Shown here: positions 34,847 through 44,251 of the stretch, in pieces
Layout: the number at the start of each line of letters is the position of its first letter
How positions within the stretch are numbered: position 1 is the stretch's first letter
NCBI GenBank assembly: GCA_030430205.1
Contig: JAUIGE010000029.1
Span: forward strand, 1-64,000
DNA: 64,000 nt
From: Bacteroidia bacterium
Lineage (GTDB): Bacteria > Bacteroidota > Bacteroidia > J057
Direction: 5' to 3'
Position numbers and translations under genes: made by a program
The notes under the pieces: model-generated
Seen by the model: only the letters and a program-made list of their open reading frames with translations
What the model was told of the DNA's origin: nothing
Databases searched by the model: none

Positions 34847-34913
34847 TGTTATTTCTTTTAATAATATAGTTGATCTGCGAAGATCAATTTTTATGAGCCG
34901 CAAAGGTCTACAA

Positions 34914-35873
34914 TTATTCTCCTATTCCAAAATACTCTATATCAAAAACAAGGGTCGCTCCAGCAGGAATACTGGGAGGAGAGCCTAGATTTCCATAAGC
35001 AAGATCAGAAGGAAGCCATATCGTCCATTTTTCACCTGGTTTCATCATGGGGAGCGCTATTTGCCAGCCTTTTATCAGGTTATTCAGCGGAAAAGTAGCC
35101 TTTTCCCCACGCTTATATGAGCTGTCGAATACGGTGCCATCAAGCAGGCGGCCTTCGTAATGGATGGTTACTTTGTCGGAGATTGAGGGAGACTTAGCGG
35201 CAGCATCTCCACTTTTCAGGACTTTGTACTGCATGCCGCTTTCATGTTCGATCACGCCTTCCGCCTTTTTATTTTCTTCCATGAAAAGCTTTCCCGCTTC
35301 CTTATTGGCTGCTGCTTCAGCTTCAGCTTTGCCTGCCTGTATGGTCCGTGCCTGTTCACTGGCTTTTTGATTGAATAGATTGCTGAAGTGTTCTACTTTT
35401 TCTTCGCTGAGAAGCAAATCTTTGCCTGCGTTAGCGTCTCCAAAGCCTGCAATAAATGGCTTCGCCTGAATTTCCATCTCAATATCTGCTAATTGCCTGG
35501 CGAAATACATCCCATAGGCATAGGACACCTCCTCCATATTTACATCTATGCCATCCTCCTCGGTGATCTTCCTGCCCTGGCGAGCTTGTATTTCTTTCCC
35601 AAAAGGTTGGATGATATGTGTAGCTGAATCCAGGTCTATTTTAGCTTTGCCTTCCATCTCTTCTGTCAAACCGCTGTCAAACTGATCAACTTCCCAGGCT
35701 ACGCCTTCTACCGGCATGCTTTTGACAAGAAAAGCCCCAAAGGCATAATACATGCTGTCTTCAATAGTAAGCAGTTTTATTTTTTTTGAAAAAAGACCTC
35801 CTCTGCCGCTCTTGGTAGATTGGCAACCGAAGGCAAAAGCGAGGAGAATAAGTAGAAAAGCAAATTGTTTCAT
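34914..35873 (-). CDS. FKBP-type peptidyl-prolyl isomerase lipoprotein (copy 2)
   Basis: This 319-residue paralogue of the preceding FKBP has the same order: lipoprotein signal (MKQFAFLLILLAFAFGC), helical FKBP_N-like region (SMYYAFGAFLVKSM, EVSYAYGMYFARQL) and FKBP domain (DKVTIHYEGRLLDGTVFDSS, IKGWQIALPMMKPGEKWTIWLPSDLAYG). The two copies align over their full length and are strongest in the FKBP domain, so a tandem duplication is evident. The N-terminal halves have diverged more, suggesting different clients or dimer partners. The start at 35873 makes the signal N-terminal; the frame extends to 35924. The stop lies 67 bp upstream of copy 1, so they probably form one transcript ending at 33822-33857. 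Confidence 0.93.
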   Translation of the reverse strand: MKQFAFLLILLAFAFGCQSTKSGRGGLFSKKIKLLTIEDSMYYAFGAFLVKSMPVEGVAWEVDQFDSGLTEEMEGKAKIDLDSATHIIQPFGKEIQARQGRKITEEDGIDVNMEEVSYAYGMYFARQLADIEMEIQAKPFIAGFGDANAGKDLLLSEEKVEHFSNLFNQKASEQARTIQAGKAEAEAAANKEAGKLFMEENKKAEGVIEHESGMQYKVLKSGDAAAKSPSISDKVTIHYEGRLLDGTVFDSSYKRGEKATFPLNNLIKGWQIALPMMKPGEKWTIWLPSDLAYGNLGSPPSIPAGATLVFDIEYFGIGE

Positions 35874-36045
35874 GATAAAAATGCGCGTTTTGCAGTAAAA
35901 AGGGTAAAACCAAAAGGAGGCCAAAGGTCATCAAAACCAATCTTTTGCACAAGTCGGATTTTTGTGCGTAAATTTACCCGGCAAATATCCCCAACACAGC
36001 CTGGTCAGGTTGTAAAAATTGAGCTTACCTATTTAGATATTTGCC

Positions 36046-37560
36046 ATGTCAATCCAAGAACATTCCACTGCCTCACAAGGCCAAGACAAGAGTTACCTGG
36101 AGCAAAAATTTGCTTTTGAAGGGCTCACCTATGACGACGTTCTCCTCGTTCCGGATTATTCGGATGTCCTGCCCAGGGAAGTAGATACTTCCACTTACCT
36201 GACCCGGGAAATCAAGCTCAACATCCCCATCGTCAGCGCGGCGATGGATACGGTGACAGAGCACCAGCTTGCCATAGCCATGGCAGCCAATGGCGGCATA
36301 GGGATCATCCACAAAAACATGCCCATCCGCCAGCAGGCGGAAGAGGTGCGCAAAGTAAAGCGCTCCGAAAGCGGCATGATCGTAGACCCGATCACCCTGT
36401 TTCCAGACGATACGCTGACTGAAGCCAGCAGATTGATGCGGGAGCATCACATCGGCGGTATCCCGGTGGTCAACCGTCAAAAGATGCTTGTGGGCATCAT
36501 CACCAACCGCGACCTGCGGTTTGAAAAGCCGGATGCCCGGCAGGTAAGCGAATTGATGACATCAGAAAATCTGATTACCGCTCCCCAGGGTACCACCCTG
36601 GGCGAAGCCGAAAGCATCCTCCGCACCCACAAGGTGGAGAAACTACCCGTAGTAGACGCTGATGGAGTCCTGGTAGGACTTATCACCTATCGTGACATCA
36701 TCAAGAAGAAGACCTTTCCCAATGCCTGTAAAGACAGCCTGGGCAGGCTGCGGGTTGGCGCGGCAGTGGGCGTCACCGCCGATACCTTCGAGCGCATCGA
36801 AGCGCTCATCCAGGCAGGCGTGGATGCTGTGGTCATTGATACTGCCCACGGACACTCTCAGGGTGTCCTCAGCCGGGTGGCAGAGGCCCGCCAGCAGTTT
36901 CCGGATATGCAATTTATTGCAGGCAATGTCGCCACCGGAGGTGGCGCGGAAGCGCTCATCAAAGCCGGCGTAGACGCCGTGAAGGTGGGCGTAGGCCCAG
37001 GCTCTATCTGCACTACCCGGGTGATCGCGGGGGTAGGCGTACCGCAGCTCTCTGCGGTGATGGAGGCAGCCCGGGTCTGCCAACATTATGGTGTTCCCAT
37101 CATCGCCGACGGAGGCGTCAAGTATTCAGGAGATATGGTCAAGGCATTGGTAGCCGGAGGCTCCTGTATCATGGCCGGAGGCCTTTTTGCCGGTACCGAC
37201 GAAAGTCCGGGAGAGACAGTCCTTTACGAAGGCCGGAAGTTTAAGCAGTATCGGGGCATGGGTTCCATAGAAGCGATGAAGGAAGGCAGCAAGGATCGCT
37301 ACTTCCAGGATGCAGAAGACGATCTGCAAAAACTCGTGCCCGAAGGCATCGTAGGTCGCGTACCCTACAAAGGCTCTGTCACAGAGGTCCTCTACCAGAT
37401 GATCGGAGGACTCCGATCAGGCATGGGCTATTGTGGCGCAAAAGACATCCCTTCCCTGCAAAAAAAGCAGTTTGTTCGCATCACCAGCGCTGGCTTGCGG
37501 GAGAGCCACCCGCATGATATCAAAATCACGAAGGAAGCGCCGAATTATTCGATTAGATAA
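36046..37560 (+). CDS. guaB: IMP dehydrogenase
   Basis: GuaB oxidises IMP to XMP with NAD+, the rate-setting step to GMP, in the cytosol as a tetramer. The 504 residues show the (beta/alpha)8 barrel with an inserted CBS pair (about 105-230; [30 protein letters not shown]). The catalytic Cys lies in [13 protein letters not shown] (around residue 320), followed by [27 protein letters not shown] and the flap [13 protein letters not shown] 36046 is typical. Its TAA is shared with an octamer array that separates it from the convergent panD gene. Confidence 0.97.
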   Translation: MSIQEHSTASQGQDKSYLEQKFAFEGLTYDDVLLVPDYSDVLPREVDTSTYLTREIKLNIPIVSAAMDTVTEHQLAIAMAANGGIGIIHKNMPIRQQAEEVRKVKRSESGMIVDPITLFPDDTLTEASRLMREHHIGGIPVVNRQKMLVGIITNRDLRFEKPDARQVSELMTSENLITAPQGTTLGEAESILRTHKVEKLPVVDADGVLVGLITYRDIIKKKTFPNACKDSLGRLRVGAAVGVTADTFERIEALIQAGVDAVVIDTAHGHSQGVLSRVAEARQQFPDMQFIAGNVATGGGAEALIKAGVDAVKVGVGPGSICTTRVIAGVGVPQLSAVMEAARVCQHYGVPIIADGGVKYSGDMVKALVAGGSCIMAGGLFAGTDESPGETVLYEGRKFKQYRGMGSIEAMKEGSKDRYFQDAEDDLQKLVPEGIVGRVPYKGSVTEVLYQMIGGLRSGMGYCGAKDIPSLQKKQFVRITSAGLRESHPHDIKITKEAPNYSIR

Positions 37561-37640
37561 TGAGAGGATGAGAGGATGAGAGGATGAGAGGATTTGCAAA
37601 TGGAAGAATCTACTCATTATCTCATCTGCTCATCAAAGAT
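37560..37640. repeat. Octamer array with inverted counterpart
   Basis: Four copies of ATGAGAGG run from 37560, whose first base is the last base of the guaB stop. After a spacer, complementary 8-bp words (CTCATTAT, CTCATCTG, CTCATC) follow near 37614-37636. The two blocks can pair, giving a hairpin between the convergent guaB and panD genes. Confidence 0.7.
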
Positions 37641-37990
37641 CAGCTAAGTAGCCGATTGTTCTCATCGGGAAACACAATGGTAGGGGAAAAGCCTTTGGCT
37701 TCTTCGGCGGTCATCTGGGCGTAGGTGATCAGGATCACCATGTCACCGACCTGCACTTTGCGTGCAGCGGGGCCATTGAGGCATACCATGCCACTGCCTC
37801 GGGTACCAGCTATGGTATAGGTTTCGAAGCGTTCGCCATTGTTGATGTTGACGATTTGCACTTTTTCGCCTTCCAGGATATTGGCTGCGTCGAGGAGATT
37901 GGCATCTACAGTGATGCTACCCACATAGTTAAGTTCCGCCTGCGTGACTTTGACGCGGTGAATTTTGGATTTGAAGATGGTTAATGTCAT
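37640..37990 (-). CDS. panD: Aspartate 1-decarboxylase precursor
   Basis: PanD decarboxylates L-aspartate to beta-alanine for pantothenate synthesis. The 116-residue proenzyme is cleaved between Gly24 and Ser25 (YVGSIT) to make the pyruvoyl cofactor. Other family features are [14 protein letters not shown] at the start, [17 protein letters not shown], and [12 protein letters not shown]. The gene follows panC on the same strand with 12 bp between, so panC-panD form an operon supplying both substrates of pantothenate. Confidence 0.97.
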   Translation of the reverse strand: MTLTIFKSKIHRVKVTQAELNYVGSITVDANLLDAANILEGEKVQIVNINNGERFETYTIAGTRGSGMVCLNGPAARKVQVGDMVILITYAQMTAEEAKGFSPTIVFPDENNRLLS

Positions 37991-38002
37991 AGTTGCGTGA
38001 AA

Positions 38003-38848
38003 CTAGTATAGCGCCAGGTTGTCGATCAATCTTGTTTTTCCAACAAAGGCTGCTATGAATGCTCTGGGAGATGAAGAAGCGGTAAGGGAATCCACTTCTG
38101 CTAGATTCTTGTCATTTAACAATTCGAAGTAATCTAATTTTACCAGAGGATACTGTGCCAGGGTGTGATGCACAAAGTCTTTCACGTCTGTAACGGTCTG
38201 AAAGTCCTCTAATTTTTGCTTAATAGCCTTAAGCGTATGAATCAAAAAGAGCGATTGTATTCTTTCCTGGCTGCTAAGGTACACATTTCTGGAACTAAGT
38301 GCCAAGCCGTCCTCCTCTCTTATGATGGGGCATGGAACAGCTTGTACGGGAAAATGTAGGTCATTGACCATCTGGCGTATGATCTGAAACTGCTGGTAAT
38401 CTTTCAGCCCAAAATAAGCTCTGTCTGGCTGGATAATATTGAAAAGAATGCTCACTACCTGAATAACTCCGTTGAAATGGCCCGGCCGACTTCGGCCACA
38501 CAATTTTCTGTCCATGCTACGCAAAGAGAAGATGATTTCGGATTCTTTTTCAGGATAAATCTCTCTGGGAGCAGGCGCAAAAACCCAATCCACTCCCAAA
38601 GATTCCAGCAAAGCGCAATCTTGCTCCAGGCTACGGGGGTACTTGCTGAGGTCTTCATTGGGGCCAAATTGGGTGGGATTGACAAAAATACTGACAGCGG
38701 TCACCTCATTTTCCGCCACTGCTTGCTTCACCAAACTGGCATGTCCGGCATGCAAAGCACCCATTGTAGGCACCAGACCCAGTTTTTGGGTGGGCAGTAG
38801 CTGTTTTCTTTCCTCACGAAAAGAGGAGATGTCATGGAATATTTTCAT
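38003..38848 (-). CDS. panC: Pantothenate synthetase (pantoate-beta-alanine ligase)
   Basis: PanC joins pantoate and beta-alanine using ATP. The 281 residues contain VPTMGALHAGHASLV, where HAGH is the adenylate-binding HxGH motif, then SIFVNPTQFGPNEDLSKYPR, FAPAPREIYPE, YFGLKDYQQFQII, and REEDGLALSSRNVYLS (KMSKS-like region). The length and motif order are those of the family. It is the first gene of panC-panD and is divergent from the GT5-domain gene at 38974, with a promoter for the latter between them. Confidence 0.97.
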   Translation of the reverse strand: MKIFHDISSFREERKQLLPTQKLGLVPTMGALHAGHASLVKQAVAENEVTAVSIFVNPTQFGPNEDLSKYPRSLEQDCALLESLGVDWVFAPAPREIYPEKESEIIFSLRSMDRKLCGRSRPGHFNGVIQVVSILFNIIQPDRAYFGLKDYQQFQIIRQMVNDLHFPVQAVPCPIIREEDGLALSSRNVYLSSQERIQSLFLIHTLKAIKQKLEDFQTVTDVKDFVHHTLAQYPLVKLDYFELLNDKNLAEVDSLTASSSPRAFIAAFVGKTRLIDNLALY

Positions 38849-38899
38849 GAATAGAAGTGACGTGCAATCAGGTCAAAAGACAAGTAAGCTAAGTACAAA

Positions 38900-38930
38900 T
38901 TGCCAATACAAACTATTTTCTGTATTTTTG
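38900..38930 (+). promoter_or_regulatory. Bacteroidota-type promoter for the GT5-domain gene
   Basis: TTG at 38900-38902 and TATTTTTG at 38923-38930 match the -33 TTG and -7 TAnnTTTG elements of Bacteroidota sigma-ABfr promoters, with 20 bp between. Transcription would start about 35-40 bp before ATG 38974. Confidence 0.6.
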
Positions 38931-38973
38931 CCAAAAAAATATTGAAAATATTCGTTCTAACAGATTTAAATTT

Positions 38974-39792
38974 ATGGATAAAAAGCTGAGAATCCTTTAT
39001 GTCACATCTGAGATTGATCCTTTCCTGAAGATCAGTTCGGCTGCTGACTTGATTCGGCTCCTGCCGCAGAAGCTCCAGGAGAAAGGGTATGACATCCGCA
39101 TCTTCATGCCAAAATTTGGGGTGATCAATGAAAGGCGCAACCGCTTACACGAAGTGGTCCGACTTTCGGGGATTAATATCCGGGTAGCAGGGGAGGAAAA
39201 ACCATTGACCATCAAGGTCGCATCTATTCCGAATGCAAAGCTGCAGGTGTATTTTCTCGACAATGAAGATTATTTCAAAAGAAAATCTATCCTGACGGAC
39301 CCCAAGGATAATTCCTTTCACCTCGATAATGACGAACGTTCCATCTTTTTCTGCAAGGGCGTTATTGAAACGGTAAAAAAATTGGGCTGGCCCCCAGACA
39401 TCATTCACTGTCATGACTGGATGACGTCATTTATTCCACTATATTTGCGCACCAATTACCAGGACGACCCCATGTTTAAACATACAAAGGTTGTCTATAC
39501 GGTATACAACAATGGCTTTGAAAGTGAGTTTTCTAAAGACTTCCTCGACAAAGTTCGCCTCGATGGTATAGCTGAAGAACAGCTTAACAATTATGCAGGG
39601 AACAATTACGTTGGGATGGTCAAAGGCGGAATAGCACTTTCTGACGTTGTGACTATGGGTCATCCCGAGGTGGACGCATCACTTGAAGAGTACATTGCGT
39701 CTACCCAAAAGAAAAAAATCTATATAGACGCAAATGACAAAGAATCTTATGTCGAGGAGTACCACCAGCTTTATGAAAATATCGCTGGCTAG
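38974..39792 (+). CDS. Stand-alone GT5 (glycogen/starch synthase) N-domain protein
   Basis: The 272 residues match only the N-terminal catalytic domain of GT5 glycogen synthases: RILYVTSEIDPFLKISSAADLI, IRIFMPKFGVINERRN, PDIIHCHDWMTSFIPLYLR and VYTVYNNGFESEFS. The usual KxGGL loop is altered (KISSAADL), and the C-terminal nucleotide-sugar domain is absent. It is therefore probably not a complete synthase. Such single-domain proteins between panC and a DUF4270 gene are characteristic of Bacteroidota; a regulatory or surface-glycan role has been presumed. Its stop overlaps the DUF4270 start by 20 nt, so the two are translationally coupled. Confidence 0.85.
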   Translation: MDKKLRILYVTSEIDPFLKISSAADLIRLLPQKLQEKGYDIRIFMPKFGVINERRNRLHEVVRLSGINIRVAGEEKPLTIKVASIPNAKLQVYFLDNEDYFKRKSILTDPKDNSFHLDNDERSIFFCKGVIETVKKLGWPPDIIHCHDWMTSFIPLYLRTNYQDDPMFKHTKVVYTVYNNGFESEFSKDFLDKVRLDGIAEEQLNNYAGNNYVGMVKGGIALSDVVTMGHPEVDASLEEYIASTQKKKIYIDANDKESYVEEYHQLYENIAG

Positions 39793-41116
39793 ACTTAAAA
39801 ATAATTTTTCCTATAAAACATGGCTGTATCCGCTTTGCGCGGCTACAGCCATGCTTTTTGCAGCAAGCTGCAATCCCGTGCCCGGAGAAACCGGGCTGTC
39901 AGTCCTGCCTGACGATGACCTCATCGGCCTGAAATATACCGATACCCTCAGCGTAAAGCTGGAAAGTCAGATCCTGGACCATGTCCAGACAGGAAGCGCG
40001 CCCTGGCAATTGCTGGGCAATTATTTTGACCCGGCCTTTGGCCGGATCAGCGCCCAGGCCTACACCCAATTGTTGATTCCCGGCTCCGAACTGGAGTTTG
40101 GGGAAGACCTGGAATTTGTAGGCCTTCGCCTGGACCTGGATATCCTGGGCGTTTATGGCAGCTTTACTTCTCCCATAAAGTTGGGTATTTACGAATTAGA
40201 TGAATCCATCCCTGACAATGATACCCTGCTGGTATCTGACCACCCGGCTTTGAGGACCACCGGCGATGAGCTCTCCGGCCGCTTTGAAATTGACTTCAGC
40301 GAAGCCAATACTTTCTCTGATTTGCAGATTCCGCTTTCCAAAAGCCTGGGCGAAAAAATCCTTTTTGCCGACCCTGCTGATCTTTTTGACAATGAGGCCT
40401 TTACCTCTTTTTTCAAAGGATTGGCCCTTCAGTCAGAAAATGTGGGCTTTGCTACCCGCGAGCCAGGTGCTATTTATAATATATTTCTCAACAGTGGCGC
40501 CAGCTCTATGACGCTTATTTATAAGCGAAAAGGAGATGATGGGGGGCGGGTAACTGACTCGCTGGAGTTTATTATTAGCAACAATGCCCGAAAATTTCAT
40601 ACCATCACACGCTCGAATGTGAGCGGATTGGTATTTGATGAATATGGTCTCAATCAGCCCGCAAATGGGCAAAAACTATATGAGTTTCTCCAGGCAGGCA
40701 GCCTGGTTCGTACATTTGTACAGGTGCCTTCTCTGAAGACATTGCCTCTCATGGGAGTCAACAGAGCGGAGCTCATGCTGAGGGTGGACAATACTTTCTT
40801 TGGCAGTGCCAAACGCTATGCACCACCTGAGACCATTCTCTTTTTTCTCGCCAATGAAAACAAAGGCTTTTTGAAGGGGGATAATGGCCGAACCACTATT
40901 TTTGCCAGTGCAAACTACAACATTGACTCCGCTGCCTATATCCTCAATATGACGGCTCAGGCTCAACTGGTAATCAGTGAGCGGAGAGCCAATAATGGCT
41001 TTATCATCATGCCGGATGACTCATCCTATAGCCTGAACCGCGTTGTATTTGGCGGAGAGGACCATCCGCTGCTCAAACCGAGCTTTCGCCTGACTTACTC
41101 AGAGCTACCGAAATAA
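39773..41116 (+). CDS. DUF4270 lipoprotein
   Basis: The 447 residues begin with MKISLARLKNNFS and a hydrophobic segment ending in FAASC, a lipoprotein signal. DUF4270 proteins of Bacteroidota show the conserved opening GLSVLPDDDLIGLKYTDTLS, then GNYFDPAFGRISAQAYTQL, and later LPLMGVNRAELMLRVD. They lie at the cell envelope; their function is unknown. ATG 39773 was chosen as it starts the signal peptide and overlaps the GT5 gene by 20 nt; the frame is open to 39734. The order panC / GT5-domain / DUF4270 / glmS is common in the phylum. Confidence 0.9.
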   Translation: MKISLARLKNNFSYKTWLYPLCAATAMLFAASCNPVPGETGLSVLPDDDLIGLKYTDTLSVKLESQILDHVQTGSAPWQLLGNYFDPAFGRISAQAYTQLLIPGSELEFGEDLEFVGLRLDLDILGVYGSFTSPIKLGIYELDESIPDNDTLLVSDHPALRTTGDELSGRFEIDFSEANTFSDLQIPLSKSLGEKILFADPADLFDNEAFTSFFKGLALQSENVGFATREPGAIYNIFLNSGASSMTLIYKRKGDDGGRVTDSLEFIISNNARKFHTITRSNVSGLVFDEYGLNQPANGQKLYEFLQAGSLVRTFVQVPSLKTLPLMGVNRAELMLRVDNTFFGSAKRYAPPETILFFLANENKGFLKGDNGRTTIFASANYNIDSAAYILNMTAQAQLVISERRANNGFIIMPDDSSYSLNRVVFGGEDHPLLKPSFRLTYSELPK

Positions 41117-41177
41117 AAAAGGGCAAAAAAAATCGCTTGACTTTTTCGCCTAATCGGCGGATTATAGCTTATGATAG

Positions 41178-41298
41178 TAGGCAGGGCACAGTGGGCAGTT
41201 TGCAGTTTTTGTGAATAGAACCACCGTCATCAACTGCCAACTGCCAACTGCCAACTGCATACTGCCAACTGCATACTGCCAACTGCATACTGCCAACT
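41178..41298. repeat. Heptamer arrays in inverted orientation before glmS
   Basis: In the left block, CAG recurs exactly every 7 bp (41182, 41189, 41196, 41203). In the right block (41232-41294), nine words alternate AACTGCC, AACTGCA and TACTGCC. The left words are the complement of the right words, so the leader region of glmS can fold into a large hairpin. Confidence 0.85.
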
Positions 41299-41324
41299 TC
41301 TCTTACTGAAAACTTTAAATTATT

Positions 41325-43163
41325 ATGTGTGGAATTGTAGGATATATCGGATACCGAGAAGCCTTTCCCATCCTTATCAATGGTCTCAAAAGACTGGAGT
41401 ACAGAGGCTATGACTCTGCCGGCATCGCCATGCTCAATGACGATTTTACCATTTACAAAAAGAAAGGCAAGGTCGCAGACCTCGAAAACTTTATCAATGG
41501 AGCAGAATTGCATGGCAGCCTGGGCATGGGCCATACCCGCTGGGCGACACATGGCGCCCCCAATGATATCAACTCGCATCCGCATCAGTCTGCCTCCAAT
41601 TCCTTTGTTATCATTCATAATGGGATCATTGAGAACTATGCCATTCTCAAAAAAGAATTGCTTGAAAAGGGTTATACCTTCAAAAGTGATACAGATACGG
41701 AGGTATTGATTCAGCTGATTGAAGACATTTACAATCAAGATGATATCCCGGCTGAGGAGGCTGTAAGGAAAGCCCTGAAGCGTGTTATTGGTGCTTTTGG
41801 CATAGTGGTCCTTTGCAAGCCTGAAAATGGCAAGATGATCGTTGCTCGTCGGAGCAGCCCCATCGCCATCGGTATAGGCGAAGGCGAATACATCGTAGCA
41901 TCTGATGCCACTCCCATCATTGAGTACACCAAAGATGTCATTTATCTCAATGATGACGAGATCGCCATTCTCACTACAGATTCCCACCGCATCATCAATA
42001 TCAAAAATGAGGAGATCGAATCTCCTTTTATTGAGCGGGTAGAGATGGAAGTGGAGGCCCTGGAAAAAGGAGGCTATGAGCACTTTATGCTGAAAGAAAT
42101 CTTTGAGCAGCCGACTTCTATAGCTGATAGCATGCGTGGCCGCATCGATCCTCAAACCAATACCGTTTGGTTGGGAGGCCTGGTAGATGTGCGCGATCAA
42201 TTGGAGCGCGCGCGCAGGTTTATCATCGTTGCTTGTGGTACAAGCTGGCATGCAGGTCTGGTGGCTGAATATCTATTCGAAGAATATGCACGCATTCCGG
42301 TAGAGGTAGAGTATGCATCTGAATTTCGATACCGCAATCCCATCATCAAGAAAGATGATGTGATCATCGCCATCTCTCAAAGCGGCGAGACCGCCGATAC
42401 GCTGGCGGCAATAAAAATTGCGAAACAGGAAGGAGCCCTCGTTTTGGGCGTCTGTAATGTGGTCGGTTCGAGCATCGCACGAGAGACACATGCAGGGGTA
42501 TATACCCATGCGGGGCCGGAGATAGGCGTGGCTTCTACCAAAGCATTCACTGCGCAGGTGACAGCCCTTACGCTGATGGCGATCTATGTCTCTGAATTGA
42601 AGGACAGCGTCATCCGCCACAAGGCAAGAGAGGTGACAGATGGGCTGCTGCAAATCCCCAGCAAAGTCCGGAAAATCATTTCTCAAAACGAAAAAATCAT
42701 CGAGATTGCTTCCCTCTTCAAGGATGCTTCCAACTTCCTCTACCTGGGTAGAGGCTACCATTTTCCGGTAGCATTGGAAGGCGCTTTGAAGCTCAAGGAG
42801 ATTTCTTATATCCATGCCGAGGGCTATCCTGCAGCTGAGATGAAACATGGGCCTATCGCTTTGATAGATGAAAATATGCCTGTCGTTTTTATCGCTACCC
42901 AGGATGAGTCTTATGAAAAAGTAGTGAGCAATATCGAAGAAGTGGTAGCGAGAAAAGGCCGGGTGATAGCTGTGGTCACTGAAGGTGATCAAACCATCCC
43001 CGATCTGGCGGAGTTTGTGATCGAAATTCCCCAGGCAGCTCCTGCCTTGCAGCCATTGCTTTCGGTAATTCCGCTACAATTGCTATCTTACCACATCGCA
43101 GTGATGCGAGGGTGCAACGTGGACCAACCACGAAACCTCGCCAAGTCTGTGACGGTAGAATAG
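41325..43163 (+). CDS. glmS: Glutamine-fructose-6-phosphate aminotransferase (isomerising)
   Basis: GlmS makes glucosamine-6-phosphate from fructose-6-phosphate and glutamine, feeding peptidoglycan and LPS. The 612 residues start MCGIVGYIG; Cys2 is the glutaminase nucleophile after Met removal. RLEYRGYDSAGIA, GHTRWATHGAPND and HNGIIENY complete the glutaminase domain. Two SIS domains follow (CGTSWHAGLVAEY, ISQSGETADTLAA, GRGYHFPVALEGALKLKE), ending in the invariant DQPRNLAKSVTVE. The preceding leader holds inverted heptamer arrays; no glmS ribozyme is evident, nor expected in this phylum. Confidence 0.98.
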   Translation: MCGIVGYIGYREAFPILINGLKRLEYRGYDSAGIAMLNDDFTIYKKKGKVADLENFINGAELHGSLGMGHTRWATHGAPNDINSHPHQSASNSFVIIHNGIIENYAILKKELLEKGYTFKSDTDTEVLIQLIEDIYNQDDIPAEEAVRKALKRVIGAFGIVVLCKPENGKMIVARRSSPIAIGIGEGEYIVASDATPIIEYTKDVIYLNDDEIAILTTDSHRIINIKNEEIESPFIERVEMEVEALEKGGYEHFMLKEIFEQPTSIADSMRGRIDPQTNTVWLGGLVDVRDQLERARRFIIVACGTSWHAGLVAEYLFEEYARIPVEVEYASEFRYRNPIIKKDDVIIAISQSGETADTLAAIKIAKQEGALVLGVCNVVGSSIARETHAGVYTHAGPEIGVASTKAFTAQVTALTLMAIYVSELKDSVIRHKAREVTDGLLQIPSKVRKIISQNEKIIEIASLFKDASNFLYLGRGYHFPVALEGALKLKEISYIHAEGYPAAEMKHGPIALIDENMPVVFIATQDESYEKVVSNIEEVVARKGRVIAVVTEGDQTIPDLAEFVIEIPQAAPALQPLLSVIPLQLLSYHIAVMRGCNVDQPRNLAKSVTVE

Positions 43164-43186
43164 CCACCAGAGAAAAAACATAGACG

Positions 43187-44143
43187 ATGCCACGTAACAA
43201 AGAGGGAAAAACCCTTGTCATCGGTGCATTAGGCCAGATAGGCCAGGATTTATTGGATGCACTTTACACAAAATACGGAGTCGATCAGGTCGTAGCAGCT
43301 GATATCCGACATCCACAAACCCCAACGGCCGGTCCATTTCGCGTTCTTGACGTGATGGACCGGTCGGCGCTTTTTCGCCTGATAGAAGAGGAGGACATCC
43401 GCAGGCTGTATAACCTCGCGGCCATCCTCTCGGCCAGAGGCGAGCAAAATCCAGCCCTGGCCTGGGACCTCAATATGGTCGGGCTGCTCAACAGCCTGGA
43501 AGCAGCGCGGGAAACCCAATTGGAGCAAATTTTCTGGCCCAGCTCTATCGCTGTATTTGGCCCACACTCACCCCGCGCCAATACCCCGCAGTATTGCACC
43601 ATGGACCCCAATACTGTCTATGGGATCAGCAAACTTGCCGGCGAGCGCTGGTGCGAGTATTATGCGGAGAAGTACGGCGTAGATGTACGCTCGATCCGCT
43701 ATCCCGGCCTCATCAGCTACAAAGCTGCTCCCGGTGGAGGCACCACCGATTATGCAGTGGCCATTTTCCATGAAGCCCTCAAACATGGCCAATATACCTC
43801 CTTTCTCTGCAAGGGAACCTATCTGCCCATGATGTATATGCCGGATGCCATCCGCGCTACTTTACAACTCATGGACGCTCCCAAAGAAAGCATCAAGATC
43901 CGCTCTTCCTACAACCTGGGAGGCATCAGCTTCGCGCCGGAAGAGTTGGCGGCCGAGATCAAAAAACATATCCCGCACTTTAGGTGCAGCTATGAGTCGG
44001 ATTTCCGACAGAAAATAGCCGATAGCTGGCCGGGAAGCATAGACGATAGCCACGCCCAGAAAGACTGGGGCTGGGAAATTGAATATGATATGGCGGCCAT
44101 GACGGCGGATATGCTGGCGCATTTGGAGGGGGTGACGGCTTGA
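43187..44143 (+). CDS. L-threonine 3-dehydrogenase (SDR type)
   Basis: This NAD-dependent enzyme oxidises L-threonine to 2-amino-3-ketobutyrate. The 318-residue extended SDR has the Rossmann motif VIGALGQIGQDL, the catalytic pair Tyr144 and Lys148 in YGISK, and the signature RYPGLISYKAAPGGGTTDYAV of epimerase-like threonine dehydrogenases. It is thus not the zinc-dependent Tdh. The gene starts 23 bp after glmS, so it may be co-transcribed. Threonine aldolase at 24683 gives an alternative threonine breakdown route. Its TGA lies 2 bp before a heptamer array. Confidence 0.9.
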   Translation: MPRNKEGKTLVIGALGQIGQDLLDALYTKYGVDQVVAADIRHPQTPTAGPFRVLDVMDRSALFRLIEEEDIRRLYNLAAILSARGEQNPALAWDLNMVGLLNSLEAARETQLEQIFWPSSIAVFGPHSPRANTPQYCTMDPNTVYGISKLAGERWCEYYAEKYGVDVRSIRYPGLISYKAAPGGGTTDYAVAIFHEALKHGQYTSFLCKGTYLPMMYMPDAIRATLQLMDAPKESIKIRSSYNLGGISFAPEELAAEIKKHIPHFRCSYESDFRQKIADSWPGSIDDSHAQKDWGWEIEYDMAAMTADMLAHLEGVTA

Positions 44144-44145
44144 TG

Positions 44146-44222
44146 TTTTGGGTTTCGGGTTTTGGGTTTTGGGTTTCGGGTTTTGGGTTTCGCGTTTTGG
44201 GTTTTGGGTTTTGGGTTTCTTG
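44146..44222. repeat. Heptamer array TTTTGGG/TTTCGGG
   Basis: Eleven 7-bp words in register from 44146: TTTTGGG and TTTCGGG alternate irregularly, with TTTCGCG and the last word TTTCTTG as variants. It begins 2 bp after the threonine dehydrogenase stop and ends 29 bp before the TPR protein start, filling the intergenic gap. Confidence 0.9.
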
Positions 44223-44251
44223 TTGTTAGAGATAAATAAGTTAACATTCTG

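Noticed and set aside
41117-41324. glmS ribozyme before glmS
   Set aside because: The leader is filled by heptamer arrays with no ribozyme core, and that ribozyme is typical of Firmicutes, not this phylum.
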